Below are positions 1-11,372 of a stretch of 64,000 nt of DNA, piece by piece. The notes under the pieces are model-generated. The model searched no databases. It was given only the letters and a program-made list of their open reading frames with translations, and had not been told where the DNA came from. The DNA is from Paracentrotus lividus (Eukaryota; Echinodermata; Echinoidea; Camarodonta; Echinidae). Where the stretch lies: contig CALNVZ010000381.1 in NCBI GenBank assembly GCA_940671915.1, positions 134,611 to 198,610 on the forward strand, in the 5' to 3' direction. Numbering within the stretch: position 1 is the first letter of the stretch; the number at the start of each line of letters is the position of its first letter. Made by a program: the position numbers and the translations under genes.

Positions 1-1034
1 CCAAAATGGAGTGTGTGAGTACTTTCATTAGAATTATCTGGCCCAAAATGTGAATTTTGTAACGTCCATACCCGGTCTCCCCTATTTAATTGTTTTCCTC
101 TCTTTATGTATTTCTTTGTTTTTCTTCTCTTCCTTATATATGTGTTTCAATGTGTTTCCTTCTTCTTCTTTCGTAACAAGATTTCCGATGAATCAAAATG
201 TGAAGTACCCCTGCATGAAACTGAAGAAGAAGGAAAAGCCTTCGAGGACAAATCGGGATGGCACTGTAATAAAATGTTGAGTCACCCCAAATTCACACTA
301 TTTTCACCCTCAATGCCCATCTTTGATACGTTTACGACCTGACAGGTAATTGCCTCATAAAAATGGAAATAGGGATGACTTTGGGATGAATACCTTCCTC
401 TAGTAACGAGTCTCCTCCTACTTCCAAATTCATCCTTTTTTAAACCACTTTCCAGGTACGCAGATTTTCATAGTGTATGATAGTCCTTTAAATCTTTAGG
501 GTGTCAAAAATATGAGCATGCACACATGTCACTTTTCACGAAAGTCACTTTGACCAGCAAAAATCAAAATTTTGTTGATTAAGCTTGTAGTCTGCACCCA
601 TGTATCAATTGGTCCATCTATCATTATGTAACAAGAGATGAAAGCATTATAAATTTGAAAATGGTCTTGACCTATTTAGAGGGGGTGGCTCAACTAACCC
701 ACTGGCTCAACTAACCTGAGCCTCGCCCCTATTGATGGATCCAAACAAGAAGCTGATAAAAATACCGGCTCAGCATTTATTCCAGACTTTTAGGAATCTC
801 GAAAAGTCAGAGAATATAAGTGAGCTGACAAAGGAATATCTGTCATATCTTTGCTAGATTCTTTATCTGCGCTCCAATCTATTGAAAGTAATCATATAAG
901 AAATTAGGATTTTTGAGTCGATATTTAAAAAAAAATTAGATGTAGGCCTTTAGACATTTATATTCGAATTGATACCTTCTCGTTGTGGGCTATATATATA
1001 CATGGTAACGAAATCACAGCCGTGATAAACTCGC

Positions 1035-1035
<1 letters not shown>
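1..1035. other. Intergenic, no gene recognised
   Basis: Only short open frames of under 80 codons are present, rich in Phe, Leu and Ser and without recognisable motifs. No repeat structure or RNA gene was seen. Confidence 0.6.

Positions 1036-1089
<54 letters not shown>
1036..1089 (+). repeat. poly(A) tract, 54 nt
   Basis: An uninterrupted A homopolymer immediately upstream of the LINE-like fragment. It could be the tail of a retroposed copy whose body lies to the left. Its exact length is unreliable in any assembly. Confidence 0.9.
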
Positions 1090-1091
<2 letters not shown>

Positions 1092-1094
1092 TCA

Positions 1095-1421
1095 TTGAAA
1101 GAAAACATTGAATGGGAAATCCCCTTTAGGCCTATAAAGGAAGTATTAATTATAATTGTCTTCAGTCTATATCGAGAAAATAATGGCAACTACGTACAAT
1201 GGGAAGTTTCACTTTCAGAAACAACTGAACATTTCATTTTGCATAATTGCAAAGAGTATGAAAGAGAAAGAAGGCTTATGAAAAGACGTTTAACATATGA
1301 TACTTTAATTGAACCTGAAAAAAAAAAATTATTTGGGAATTCATGTCATAATCATTCTGAATTTATATCAAAGCAACGAAAAGATGATGGAATAATTTAT
1401 ACTAATAAAAAATTTTTTTAA
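1095..1421 (+). pseudogene. Possible LINE (non-LTR retrotransposon) C-terminal fragment
   Basis: An open frame of 108 codons. Residues about 42-68 read ETTEHFILHNCKEYERERR, which resembles the post-reverse-transcriptase tail of many LINE proteins, where a stretch of the form ETVEHFLLxCPxYxxxR follows the polymerase. No polymerase or endonuclease motif lies upstream in any frame, so at most this is a truncated 3' piece. The frame is Lys-rich and ends in an A-rich stretch. It could be chance, because the similarity covers only about 25 residues. It is not a cellular gene as far as I can see. Confidence 0.35.
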
Positions 1422-2799
1422 AAATTTGAAAAACTACGATAATATATTAACATATGCACTTTTAATATTTATTAATTAACCTAGCACTTCGCTGAGAGAC
1501 AGGTGAGCCATTTCAGAGCTCAAAATCGGATAAAGTCAGGAAACAAACCAAGGAAAGACCCTCGATCTGCGCAGATAATCTAAAAAAAAGGGATTAAAGA
1601 GCGCGAGCTAGCACCATACACTCCAACATAACAACAAAGGCCCGGTTTATTTAAATTATTTATACAGGCATATATTCCAGCTATGTGTTGCAATGAGGCG
1701 TGTAATTACAGTAATTATACACATGTAATACGTGAGTAAAATGACAAATAATTTGAGATATATTAAGAGAGAAAATTAAAATGAGAGATGACGAGAGAGA
1801 TTAGATTCCCCGATTCATGTTAGACCTTAAAAGTTAGAGAGAATCTGAGATCTACCGAAATAATATTGAGTGTGTGGGACTGATGAAATATAAAAGTGAA
1901 AAGTAAGTCCAGATTAGATGGAGTAGCCATATTTTGCATACGTTAATTCTTTCCATTCCTGAAGAATTTGGCTTTTAATTTGCTCATTTTATATTTGCAT
2001 TCATTATTGTGCATTGCAGAGAATGTTGGCTTACCCCTTCTAACCTGCATGCTACAAAATGTTATTGCTACCCCACCTGGCTATCCCCTATAGAGCTAGA
2101 GATGCAGCTAGCCCGCCCCGTTGCCGTCGCTTTGCGACGGGAACTGGTCAGTCTAGCCATCCGATCCCCCAGCCATCATGTCCATCCCTTTCCAAGTTCC
2201 CATCTCCTCTTGTATTGAATTATGTTCTGATCATGAATGATGTTCTTTCAGATAATGAAATATCGGCTCTATTTCAGCATCAGCATCAGCATTGTACGGT
2301 AAGAAAAGGTTAATCCGTGTTGGTCTTCGATCAAACTTTCTTCAGGAGGTATCAGCACTAAGAACTTCCATATCATAATGTCTGATTGCTACTGGCAATA
2401 CTTTACGTTGGGTCATATCTCGGCATAAGAACTAGTCTAGCCTATATAGCCCCCGGGACGCGCACACTTTGTGTGGGCTAGTCGATAGTAAGTCTAGGCC
2501 CAAACGTTAAGATCTTAAATGTTTTCTGGGATAGATCTAGATCTAATCTTAATTTATATATAATTGATAATTATGTTCTCGATTCCTGAGTTTCAGTTAG
2601 AATTCAAGTTATGTCTTTTTTTATTCAGTCTATTATTTAATTTTTATTAATCATTATTAATACCCTCATATGGAAAATACACTTCATCATTCATTCCATC
2701 GGAACATTAGCCATCGTTGTCGTAAGGCCCATCCATACGCGGTAAGTACAACATACCAACTGGAAATCTGGAATTGGTGTGAATTCTATCTCAACTCAT
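1422..2799. other. Intergenic, no gene recognised
   Basis: AT-rich sequence with overlapping short frames at 2009-2313 that have no domain signature. A slightly more GC-rich patch lies at 2060-2200. Nothing else was recognised. Confidence 0.5.
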
Positions 2800-3055
2800 T
2801 CTCCGAGACATTACCAGCCGCCGATCGGTAGAGCCCCGTAAAAAGAAGTAGCTTTCTTGCTTTCATGAACGGATGGTCGTGAGTTCGAAACCCGGCAGTC
2901 ATACCATAAGACTTACAAAAATGGGTAGCCTAAAGTTGCCTTTTAACAAGAGGCTCGAGGTAATAATAACATCATGCAGGGCCCGCTGGAGAGAACAGTT
3001 GTCAAGAACTGAAGTGGCCTACCCTGGGTAAAATAAAACGATTTATTATTATATA
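2800..3055 (+). mobile_element. tRNA-derived SINE
   Basis: The 5' part has a tRNA-like layout: an A-box-like segment (GATCGGTAGAGCCCC) near 2824, and a B-box-like segment (GAGTTCGAAACCCGGC) near 2881, about 55 bases apart. A non-tRNA body follows (GTCATACCATAAGACTT onward), ending in a TTATTATTA-type 3' tail near 3040. This is the standard architecture of tRNA-related SINEs transcribed by RNA polymerase III. I cannot name the family, and target duplications were not resolved. Confidence 0.6.
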
Positions 3056-3387
3056 TCATTATTATTCCCTTTCATTCCACATTAACAACATATCACAAAC
3101 AATTTTTTTCAATCTTTGTTTTATTTGACATAAATGTTGGGGAATGTAAATGCAAATTAAACTTGTTGAAATAATCCTTAGCATCTTAATAAGAAAGTCG
3201 GTCAATTAAAGGAGATATAATGATAAAACATGGGTAATTACCTTATCTCGGATGAAATAATAACATTCCAATCAGAGCCTGAGGCGAGTTGGTATATCTT
3301 CCAGCGACAACCCGTCTGGAGGTAACGCGGTAATCCTTCATGGCATTAGACATAACTGACAGAATTCAGAAGTAAATCTAACCCTAT
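3056..3387. other. Spacer between SINE and DIRS-A
   Basis: AT-rich sequence without open frames or repeats that I can identify. It ends at the left terminal repeat of the DIRS element. Confidence 0.5.
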
Positions 3388-3579
3388 GATTTACTTCAAT
3401 AGAAATATACATTGCCTACCATTGCTATTTGACCTCAAATCGCCACAAACCGAAATTTACACCGAAATTTTTGCCCTATCATTCGCCTATTTACCCCCCC
3501 CCCCCACCCCCATTGAATAGCGCCCTCCATTGACGAGGATTGCGCCCGAAAGCGATCCTATACAACTTCCTCACTCTAA
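3388..3579 (+). repeat. DIRS-A left inverted terminal repeat
   Basis: It starts GATTTACTTCAATAG and runs through a C13 tract to the block ending CTTCCTCACTCTA. Its reverse complement is at 9541-9755 with few differences. The outermost ~33 bases are also present, complemented, in the first half of the internal complementary region. Confidence 0.9.
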
Positions 3580-4559
3580 ATCTCTTGCCTCCGTCCGAGA
3601 TAAAGTCCGTGTATTTTTTGCCCGCGCCAAAAATAGCCGTGTTTTTTTTCTCCCTTGGGACTTTCCTTGCCGGTGTTTTTGCGAGTTTTATATTGCTCAG
3701 GGATAATCTTTTGAGTATTCTGAAGGCTCCCTTTTTTGTACTAGTCCCCCCCTTTTTGGTTTTACGCGAGATTTGATATAGGTTTTTTTATCTCTCGGTG
3801 ATCGTTTATTTTTCACCTCTCTGCTTCCCGTAGAAACTTCGTACGTTCATTATGGCCGTGTAATGTAATGTCGTGTTCCGTGGTTTTACGTTGAGTGTTT
3901 GTGTGTGTTTGCGGCGCACAGAGTTTTTTGTTGCTCTCCGCTTCTTTTGTTAGACACCGCCCTATTACCCCCCTTGACGTGTAATTAACACTTTCTTCTT
4001 CTCTTTTATTACAGATATTCTACTTCTTCATTTTTTTCTCTCTGTCTCTTCAAATAAGAAGAGCGGGGGAAAATTAGGCGAAGCAGGGTGTGTTTTTTCT
4101 TCTGAAATCCCCCTTTTGCAAGGGGTGAAGGAGCTTTGTCCCTTCACCAACCCTCGATTGCGGGGTGAGTATATCTAGGTCACACTGGCGGGACAAAACC
4201 GTCGCTGCTTCGGAATCGTCGGTCCCCCCTCAAAGTAACGGGAACCGTTTTGATAATCATGACAGTTTGGGCAGCGTCCCAAGGATCTTGAACGACTTAC
4301 GGCCCTCCGCGCCGAGGTAAACGTAATCCTTATGCCCCGTTCGGACCCTAACGGGCGATCTAAAACGGTTTATACCATCGGTTTCACAACTGCGGGTTGC
4401 CGTTTCACTGGCTAATTCAGTTCAGAGCTGAAGTGCTGCGGTTTATTTCTCTTCACGGTGGCCGAATCCCATGTTGTGTCTCAGGCTTCGCCTGGCATAA
4501 CCGGAAATCGAGCCTCGGTTTCTGAATCGAGTTTGACCGGACCGGTATATACGGCGCCG

Positions 4560-5130
4560 TACCTTAACTGAGGGTTTGAAATCGGAAATCCGCCGAGTCC
4601 GGTTTTTTCGTACCGGTTTTGGGCGTGAGTAACGTCAAGACCGGACCTATATCCTCGGATAGTAGGGCCGCTTGTTCGCTGTTTAGCTCACGTAGCCCGG
4701 ATGACATGTGCCCAGGATGCCTTCGCTTCTGTTTACTTGTCGGCGGGAATTGCCCGGTGGGCCAGAGCGGAAACGTCCCCGACACCATATCGGTGGCCCC
4801 CACCTTTGTTTGTGGGGGGGGGGGGTCCGTTCTCTTCTTCCCTTTTTTTCATACGGATATCGGCGCCGTTCTCCTTAACCTGAGGTAAAATCGGATCCGC
4901 AGTCGGTTTCCGTATACCGGTTTGGGAAGTGATACCATCCAATGCGACCTGTATCCTCGTGATAGTAGCCCGCAAAGTTGTTCCTCACTAGCGCGGCTGA
5001 CACAGTCCAAAGCCGTCGCTTTGTTTTCTTGTCGGCGGGTATCCGGTAAAGCGGGACGTCCCCGACATATCCGGTCACCACCTTTGGTGGTGGGGGTCTG
5101 TCTCTCTCCGTTTTTAATCTCGGAGTGTTC
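4560..5130 (+). repeat. Two tandem ~310-bp GC-rich units in the DIRS-A gag region
   Basis: Blocks such as TTGTCGGCGGG, CGTCCCCGACA and the G-run preceding a TTTTC-rich stretch recur once about 310 bases apart (4560-4870 and 4875-5130). They are followed to about 5460 by shorter repeats containing TTTTCGGATC. All frames are interrupted. The position matches the repetitive gag region of the second DIRS element. Confidence 0.6.
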
Positions 5131-5574
5131 CCTTTCCTTTTCGGATACTACGTCGGTGAGGCGTGAAGGTGTTTCGGATCCCGCTCCGTTTTCTTTTCGG
5201 AGCCAGGGTCCGTTATAGGCGGGCGTTTCTTTTTGAAACCTACACCCCGTCTTCCAAGTCGGTTTCTTTTCGGATCGGCACCGCATCTGAGGCGGGCCCT
5301 TCCGTAGTGAAGCGTCGTAGACTTGCTTTTCCGGATCCCGATCCGGTTCCCGCGGGGATCAGTGCCCCTTTACAGGCGGGCACTTCGGGTTCAGAGCGAC
5401 TTCGTTCGTTGCCGAATCCGAATCCGGTTTTCGATAGGAACTCTGTCCCCCTCAGGTTGGACACTTCCTTTTCGGGTAGACATCAACTCTCGGATGCCTA
5501 TCTGGGTAGTTGGGTGTACCTCCGGAGGTTCACAAGTGGTTTAAGCGTTACGTCACCACTTCCGACTCACCTTT

Positions 5575-6762
5575 ATGGGTGGTTCCCACCCTCCTTGTGA
5601 GGAGCTGGATGCTTCCTCGTCAGACGATGAGATCTTTTCGGTGGTTGATTCTCTCGACTCATGTTTTGAATCTCATCCGACTGCCCTTGTACCGCATTCG
5701 GTTTTGGTTGATACGCGGGATCCCTCCGGGTTAATCTACTTCGGTGGATATTTTATCCGACGAAGTTGTAACCTGAAGTCGTTGTAGAGCCTTCCTTTGA
5801 CGAAGCGAGTCACAGGCTTATTTCCTTTTCTTTTCGTTCCAGAGGTCGGAAGTGACCCCTGAAAACTTCGGAGGGGCGTTAAGTTTTCTTTTCGGATAGG
5901 TCGAAAGCTATTACGTCTTTTCAGCTTCGAGTACAGGATTACCTTTTGTAATCTGACTAATCCGATTTTGACTTTCATCCACGAGTTGGGCTTTCTCCGC
6001 CAGTTCGGGCCGAGATCTCCTGGCCCTTAGAGAGTTTTTCTCTCTTGTTTTCTCAGTTTGCGGCTACATCCACCTTATGGATAATACCCGTCGAGTTCTT
6101 ATGCTTGGACTCTTCATATCAAGCAATCCCTCATCCCGGATATGGTCAGGAGTTTGACGTGACCTCCCCTTCCTTACGGGAGCAACTTGGCAGACGTTTT
6201 GCATTTTGAAGTTGTCTCACGTTTGAAGGCCCAGGAATTGTCTACATTTATTAGAGATGTTCGTCAGGCCCCATCGTCCTTTAGGTCTGTTATACCTGGC
6301 TTCTTCAAAGCTCCTCCTTTCAGGAAGGGCAAGAAGAAGAAGGACAAGAGGGCTTCCGTTCCTGCCCGGTCGGCCTTGGCAGCTCCTCCTCAGGATCGTA
6401 GGGTAACCGACTTTCTCCTGATTCTTATGATCGTCTGGTGTCTTTTCAAAACCAGACTCCTCGTCGAGGACGTGGAGGTGGTAGGGGCTCTTCCCGAGGC
6501 TTCGCGAAGAATCAGCCCTTTTCGTCGGGACGGGAAGCATTTTCCAGATGACTTCCCGAGTTCGCTTGGAGATCTGGTGGGTGGTCGACTTCGGAGTTTC
6601 TCCGACTTGGAAGTCGATCATGGACGATGTCTTCGTCCTCTCCGTGATCAAGAACGGACTTCGGAATATTCTAGAAGAGCCTCTTCCAAGGGGTTTTATC
6701 CGAAATCGATCACCGCCACATTAGATCCTTTTCAGGAACTTATTTCTCGGACGGACGGGTGA
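5575..6762 (+). pseudogene. DIRS-A gag remnant
   Basis: Broken frames in this stretch resemble the gag region of the second DIRS element. An acidic serine-rich stretch (DASSSDDEIFSVVD) near 5605 corresponds to its SSSEGEEEIF stretch. KQSLIPDM-like sequence near 6120 corresponds to its NIQESLIPDM. The lysine-rich KAPPFRKGKKKKDKR stretch lies near 6310. The 191-codon frame at 6187-6762 covers the gag tail and the region just before reverse transcriptase, including an LVGGRLRSF-type block near 6575. Several frame changes separate the blocks. Gag of DIRS elements is thought to be the structural nucleic-acid-binding protein. This copy cannot make a complete product. Confidence 0.65.
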
Positions 6763-7628
6763 GGGATCACGATTTTCTGTGTCTCTCCCCCGTTTTTGTG
6801 ATCCCCAATTGTTCAGGCTCGCTCAGGATGATCCTCATTATGAAGAGGATCAACAGGCACATCGCAAAGTCACTTGTCAGGATGGACCTTTTAATCTCTA
6901 TTCTTCCGGCTCTCGGTCAGGTCGACTTTGCGGTGTCTCTCAACCTGAGCGATGCCTTTTTCCACATCCCAATAGACCCTTCGTCGAGGGATCTTTTGGG
7001 ATTGTGCTATAGGAAAGGAGACTTTTCGCTTCAAAGCTCTTCTTTTGGTCTTTGTCCCGCTCCCAGAGTCTTCACCAGGGTGTTTTCGGCGTTGATGTCT
7101 TTCCTCAGGGGCAAGGACCTTCGGATTTTAGCTTTCTTGGACGATTGGCTTCTCGTCGCCTTTTCGGAGGTCCTGCTTTCACACCATCTTTCGATGTTAG
7201 TCAAAAAGACGACCGAGATTTTGGGATTCATGATCAACTGGTCCAAGTCGGAATTAGTTCCCTCCCGAACTCCGATCTACTTGGGTGCCCAGTTGGATAT
7301 CAAGAATCAACTGGCTCGGCCGAGCCTTGAGAGGATAGAAGCTCTGGTCAGTCTTACCAGGTCCCTCCTGAGCATGCGGAGGGTTCGAGCCGAGGTTTGT
7401 TTGAGATGGCTGGGGTTTTTAGCCAGTCTGGTGGACTTTTTGCCAAATTGTCGTCTCTTTATGAGACCTTTCCGGCTGCATCTCCTGAAGTTTTTCAGGC
7501 CGAACCTCAGCTCCCCTCTGGTCTGGTTTTCTTTGACAGTTGAGATCAAGAAGCTTCTCTCTCCGTGGACGAACCGTACCTTCTTCAGGGAAAGAGATTC
7601 AAAGACCCTCTTCACTCGATTACAGTGA
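6759..7628 (+). pseudogene. DIRS-A reverse transcriptase domain
   Basis: An open frame of 289 codons with clear reverse transcriptase order. LSPVFVIP (about residue 9) is followed by SLRMILIMKRIN, then SLNLSDAFFHIPI. In that block the first catalytic aspartate motif reads N-L-S-D, where the second element has D-L-Q-D. SFGLCPAPRVFT follows, and then the catalytic core AFLDDWLL near residue 126 (bases 7134-7145). ELVPSRTPIYLGAQLD and a LRWLGFLASLVD block follow. The same blocks occur in the same order in the second DIRS element, at clearly lower than complete identity. The loss of the first catalytic aspartate (D to N in the motif A position) and the missing amino-terminal part make this copy inactive. 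Confidence 0.85.
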
Positions 7629-8290
7629 CCACGAACGCGTCTCTTCGAGGTTGGGGGGGGGGGCCATTATCAAGGTCGGATGGTTTCCGGATCTTGGGTC
7701 CTCCCGAGGCCGCTGCCTCACTTTAGGTTCTGGAACTTTTGTCAGTTCTGTTTGTCCTTCAACGTTTTCGCGACCTTTTGGTGGGCCGTTCGGTGTTGAT
7801 TCTCACGGACAACACCTCTCTGTAGGCCTACATCAACAAACAAGGAGGGACACACTCTTTGGAGTTGATCGAGGTAGCGTTCCTCCTTTGGGAATGGTGC
7901 AATCGGGAGAAGATCGTCCCGGTTGCCTCCCACTCTCCAGGGGAGGACTATCTGTTAGCAGACTTTCTATCCCTGGACAACAGACTTCCTCGGCTTTACT
8001 CCCGAGTCAGGGAGACTTCTGCTTTCTTTCTGGGCGCGTTCTCTCTTCTTTGGAAGGGTTGGAAGGCTTTCGCTTTTCCACCATTCAAGTTGATTCCTCT
8101 TTTTCTCAGGAAGTTCAGGGAGGATCAGACAACGGCGGTCTTGATTGCTCTCTACTGGCCGGTTCGGGCCTGGTTTTCAGGATCTTTTGCTCCTGTTAGC
8201 AGGGGAACCGCTGCCCCTTCAGGCCGTGCCGGACTTAATTTCTCTTCCGTTGTCGGGGTTCTACATGTGAATCCATCGCACCTTCTTTAA
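7629..8290 (+). pseudogene. DIRS-A RNase H and Dam-like methyltransferase remnant
   Basis: Recognisable blocks are split over two frames. TVTTNASLRGWGG near 7625 is the first RNase H motif, with Asn in place of the usual Asp. A LILTDNT block near 7797 is followed by an in-frame TAG. EWCNREKIVPVASHSPG and LADFLS (near 7890-7970) close RNase H. AFAFPPFKLIPLFLRKF (near 8068) and VLIALYWPVRAWF (near 8140) match the DIRS-associated methyltransferase-like segment. The G9 run at 7652-7660 probably contributes one frame change. The copy is non-functional. Confidence 0.75.
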
Positions 8291-9345
8291 CTGCTTGGCC
8301 TCTTTCGGCCAGACGGCTAGGGATGATGGCTTTTCAGAACCGAGCAGCCGAGCTGCTAGTTGGAAGTAGACTGAGGTCGACTAGGATTGTATTCTTTTCG
8401 CGCCTTGGGGCTTTCCTGGCCTGGTACGAACCTCTTGCAGGGTCCCCCAGAGAGGCTCCTTTGCCTCTTATTGCCGATTTCCTTATTTCTCTGTTCGATA
8501 AGGGTAGGTCTCTCTTGACGATTCGAGGGTTGTTGTTTGGCTATTCCGGCCATTCTTACTGGTTTTTGCTTATGGGGATCGGTCTCGACCGCCCCCCACC
8601 AGCTCTTGGCGTTGCTTAGGGCCTTTTTCTTAAAACGCCCTATCTTTAAGCCCTTGACTCCAGCCTGGAGTTTTCCATAAGTTTTGGAGGCTTTGTCTAA
8701 GCCACCGTTCGAGCCTTTGAACTCGATTTACCTGTTAAATCAGTCCATTAAGACTAGTTTTCTCCTAGCAATAGTCTCTGGGCAAAGGAGGAGTTTCGCT
8801 ACATGTTCTCTCAATATCACCTGGTCATATTCGTTGGGAGAGATATGTGGTTCGTCTGATTCCTTTCACATCCTTCTTTACTTAGAACCAAACAGCCTTG
8901 TCGGACTCTATCGAGATCTTCATTCGTCCTCTGATGGGGTTCTCATCTTTCAGAAAAGACATTTTCTAGTGCCCCGTCAGGGCCCTCTTATGGTTCTTCA
9001 GGTAGACTGAGAATCTTCGCACATCTTCACAGTTATTTGTTACTTCCCGTGAACCCCATAAAGGGGTTTACTAGAGATACGTTATCCCGGTGGATAGTCT
9101 CAGCAATCAAGACTGCGGGAGTGAAGGCCCTTGAAGAGGGAACTACTCCCAAGGCCCTTCAGACCAGGAGCATCAGCTCCTCTTGGGCCCTATTTACTAG
9201 GGTAGGGGTGGAAGATATTTGCAAGGCGGCCTTTTTGGCGTTCTGCAAACTCTTTCACCTCCTTTTACCTGAGAGAAGTCGCTGCTAGTGAGGGTGTTGT
9301 TCTCCACCGCACCTCTCAAAGCAGCGGCGTCCTCCATAGTTTCTT
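8291..9345 (+). pseudogene. DIRS-A tyrosine recombinase remnant
   Basis: Three consecutive frames (8323-8619, 8684-9010, 9037-9288) align in order with the tyrosine recombinase of the second DIRS element. The amino-terminal core-binding part contains PLIADFLISLFDKGRS. The middle contains KPPFEPLNS and LAIVSGQRRS, which holds the first catalytic arginine. The end contains LSRWIVSAIKTAG and SISSSWALFTRVGVEDICKAA. At the usual H-x-x-R box the residues read L-Q-T-R, so the histidine is lost, and the terminal catalytic tyrosine region is shifted out of frame. The protein would have cut and joined circular DNA at integration. This copy cannot. Confidence 0.8.
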
Positions 9346-9393
9346 AACCGTTATGGTTGCCCTCCCGACTTTTGTCGGTGCTGGTCGTAGCAT

Positions 9394-9484
9394 GGTAAGG
9401 CTAAATGTATAGTTCTATTGAAGTAAATCATAAAAATTACAATCTAATTTTATTATTTACGATATAGAAATATACATTGCCTAC
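9394..9484 (+). repeat. DIRS-A internal complementary region
   Basis: The first ~35 bases are the reverse complement of the extreme left end (ending TTCTATTGAAGTAAATC). The following ~55 bases are the reverse complement of the extreme right end (ATAAAAATTACAATC to CATTGCCTAC). The two outer ends are therefore joined head to head here, as expected of the ICR that templates the circular DIRS intermediate. It directly follows the conserved phrase CGGTGCTGGTCGTA, which also precedes the ICR of the second element. Confidence 0.9.
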
Positions 9485-9540
9485 AATCCCTCCCTCCGTC
9501 CCCCTTTCCGTTGCAACATACGGAAGTTCTTTGGGGCGAT

Positions 9541-9755
9541 AGAGTTAGAGGAAGTGTATAGGATCGCTTTCGGCCGCATCCTCGTCAATGGAGGGCGCTA
9601 TTCAATGGGGGTGGGGGGGGGGGGTAAATAGGCGAATGATAGGGCAAAAATTTCGGTGTAAATTTCGGTTTGTTGGCGATTTGAGGTCAAATAGCAATGG
9701 TAGGCAAATGTATATTTCTATATCGTAAATAATAAAATTAGATTGTAATTTTTAT
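9541..9755 (-). repeat. DIRS-A right inverted terminal repeat
   Basis: Reverse complement of 3388-3579 over the inner ~180 bases, including the G-run and GGAGGGCGCTATTCAAT. Its outermost ~40 bases (TCGTAAATAATAAAATTAG onward) are specific to the right end. They reappear complemented in the second half of the internal complementary region. Confidence 0.9.
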
Positions 9756-10607
9756 GTTTTGTTTTTTAAATGGAGATTATACAAGTCCTCTCTTTGAATT
9801 TATACGAAGAGACCCGTTGAGAGTCTAAGGATTGTTGATGAATCGAGAAACCGAGCGACTGACTGAATTCGGCCAACTTCGTCATGATTGTGCTGTCCGA
9901 ATGTTATCCCCATTAGTCCGACCCATGCGTAAGCCTCATGCACTGACATTGTGTACAAGTCAATGGAAATCAGGAAAAACGCGCATTCCCCACGATCTCC
10001 GACTTGCGAGGGCCTTTAAAGTATTATGTTCGAGAGTTACACGGAGATATTATGAAAATGGCAGTACTTTAAACATTTAATTAATCATGTGATGGAGCCA
10101 TAAGTAGTATTCTACCTTAGGGATTTTAAAAAACAAATGTCGATTAAACAGATGGGGTACATACATGTACTATCTTCTACTTGTAAATGAATATTGAATT
10201 TCCAATGATATCTACATTCACATACATCTAGAGCATGTTTTTTTTTTGTTGGTCATTTCAGGCCATTTCTTGAAACAATATGTTATGGGGTAAAACTGAA
10301 CTATTTTGCAACTTTCCCCCAGGTAGGTGTTGAAAATTTTTCAGCCTTCCGCCGTGATGAAATTTCAAATGTACTTTATAAAGGGGTAGGGTCAGGTCAT
10401 CCTATTAGACCGAGAGAATCGACAAGCAAAAAAAAAAAAATATGTTTATAGAATACTAAGTTGTGCATTAATATTTTTTATGGGGCCGACAATTTCAATT
10501 TCATTTTCTCATGTTTTCAGCATGTTTTGCCATACTTTGAGCATGCGCATTAGTGCAGAGTTTTTCTTTTCAGTGTATATATTTCATGTGATAAGAGGTT
10601 TGTTATA
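9756..10607. other. Intergenic, one unassigned 82-codon frame
   Basis: The frame at 9832-10080 on the plus strand is Arg/Leu-rich with no domain I recognise. It lies directly right of DIRS-A and nothing supports expression. The rest is AT-rich. A GGCATTTCTTG-type stretch and an A12 run near 10429 are the only other points noticed. Confidence 0.4.
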
Positions 10608-11372
10608 GGGCAGTTCCAAGGTAACGGAGTGACATTCAGAAGCAACATTTCAGCATTCAAACAAGTTTATCATCCATACTTTAATCTTTATGTACAAAGA
10701 AATGGTTCATGACAAAAGCTGATGGTACCCTCTTTTCAAAATGAGAATTTTTTTTATAGTGATCCTGTTAATTAATGAGATATGAATATTCATAATCATG
10801 GTTACGGAGTGACGCAAAATGGACATGCATATTTGAGCAGAAAACATTTTGCTTAAACTCTATGAAATTTAAATGGCTATCACAATTTTGAGTTATTGAT
10901 TGGATTATATATTATTCTAGGTATAATATGCCACCTTGAATAAAAAAAATTGGTTGAATATTTTGTTAATTATGACTTAAAACTTGAACCCTTGTCCGGT
11001 TACGGAGTGACGGTTACGGAGTGACATCTGGTTTTGCGGTCTTTTTCGTGAGGAGAAATGCATTATAAAGAAATATTAATACCAAATTTTGTTGGAGTAG
11101 ACCATGACAATTACATTAAGCCAAAAAAATTGGCAAAAAGTGACGAGATATAAGAATTAGAGGCATTTAAAGCCCCATAGTCCCATACGTGCAAATTTGG
11201 ATTTGATCAATTATTCAGCGCAAGAATACTGAATCGCAATTTTTTAAACTTAAATGATTGGTTGTATTGTAAAGAAGCCTTTGTGGTAATTTCAGATTCT
11301 AATTTGCATTTTCAAAGGCACAGCGGCACATTAAAATTTCAGCTCCATGTCCTGTTTTGCTTGGAACTGCCC
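10608..11372. mobile_element. Short TIR DNA element (GGGCAGTTCCAAG family), copy 1
   Basis: The ends are GGGCAGTTCCAAG at 10608 and CTTGGAACTGCCC ending at 11372, a perfect 13-bp inverted repeat. TATA flanks both sides (10604-10607 and 11373-11376). The interior carries the repeated phrase GGTTACGGAGTGAC. It has no coding capacity, so it is a non-autonomous TIR element. A second, closely similar copy begins at 63248 and runs off the window. Confidence 0.85.

Larger units (their letters stand above)
3388..9755 (+). mobile_element. DIRS-type retrotransposon, copy A (full length, decayed)
   Basis: A complete DIRS layout in about 6.4 kb. In order it has an inverted terminal repeat (ITR), gag remnants, reverse transcriptase with an FLDD core, RNase H and a Dam-like domain, tyrosine recombinase, an internal complementary region (ICR), and the second ITR. 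The ITRs share the poly-C/poly-G tract and the block ATTGAATAGCGCCCTCC. The element is more GC-rich than its surroundings. Every coding domain is broken by frame changes or stops, so it is an old copy. The ITRs differ in sequence from those of the second element at 38580-45120, so the two belong to related but distinct families. DIRS elements are known to integrate through a recombinase without target duplications, and I see none. Confidence 0.9.

Noticed and set aside
9832..10080. 82-codon frame right of DIRS-A as a gene
   Set aside because: No motif, no supporting splice or start context, and length is within chance expectation.
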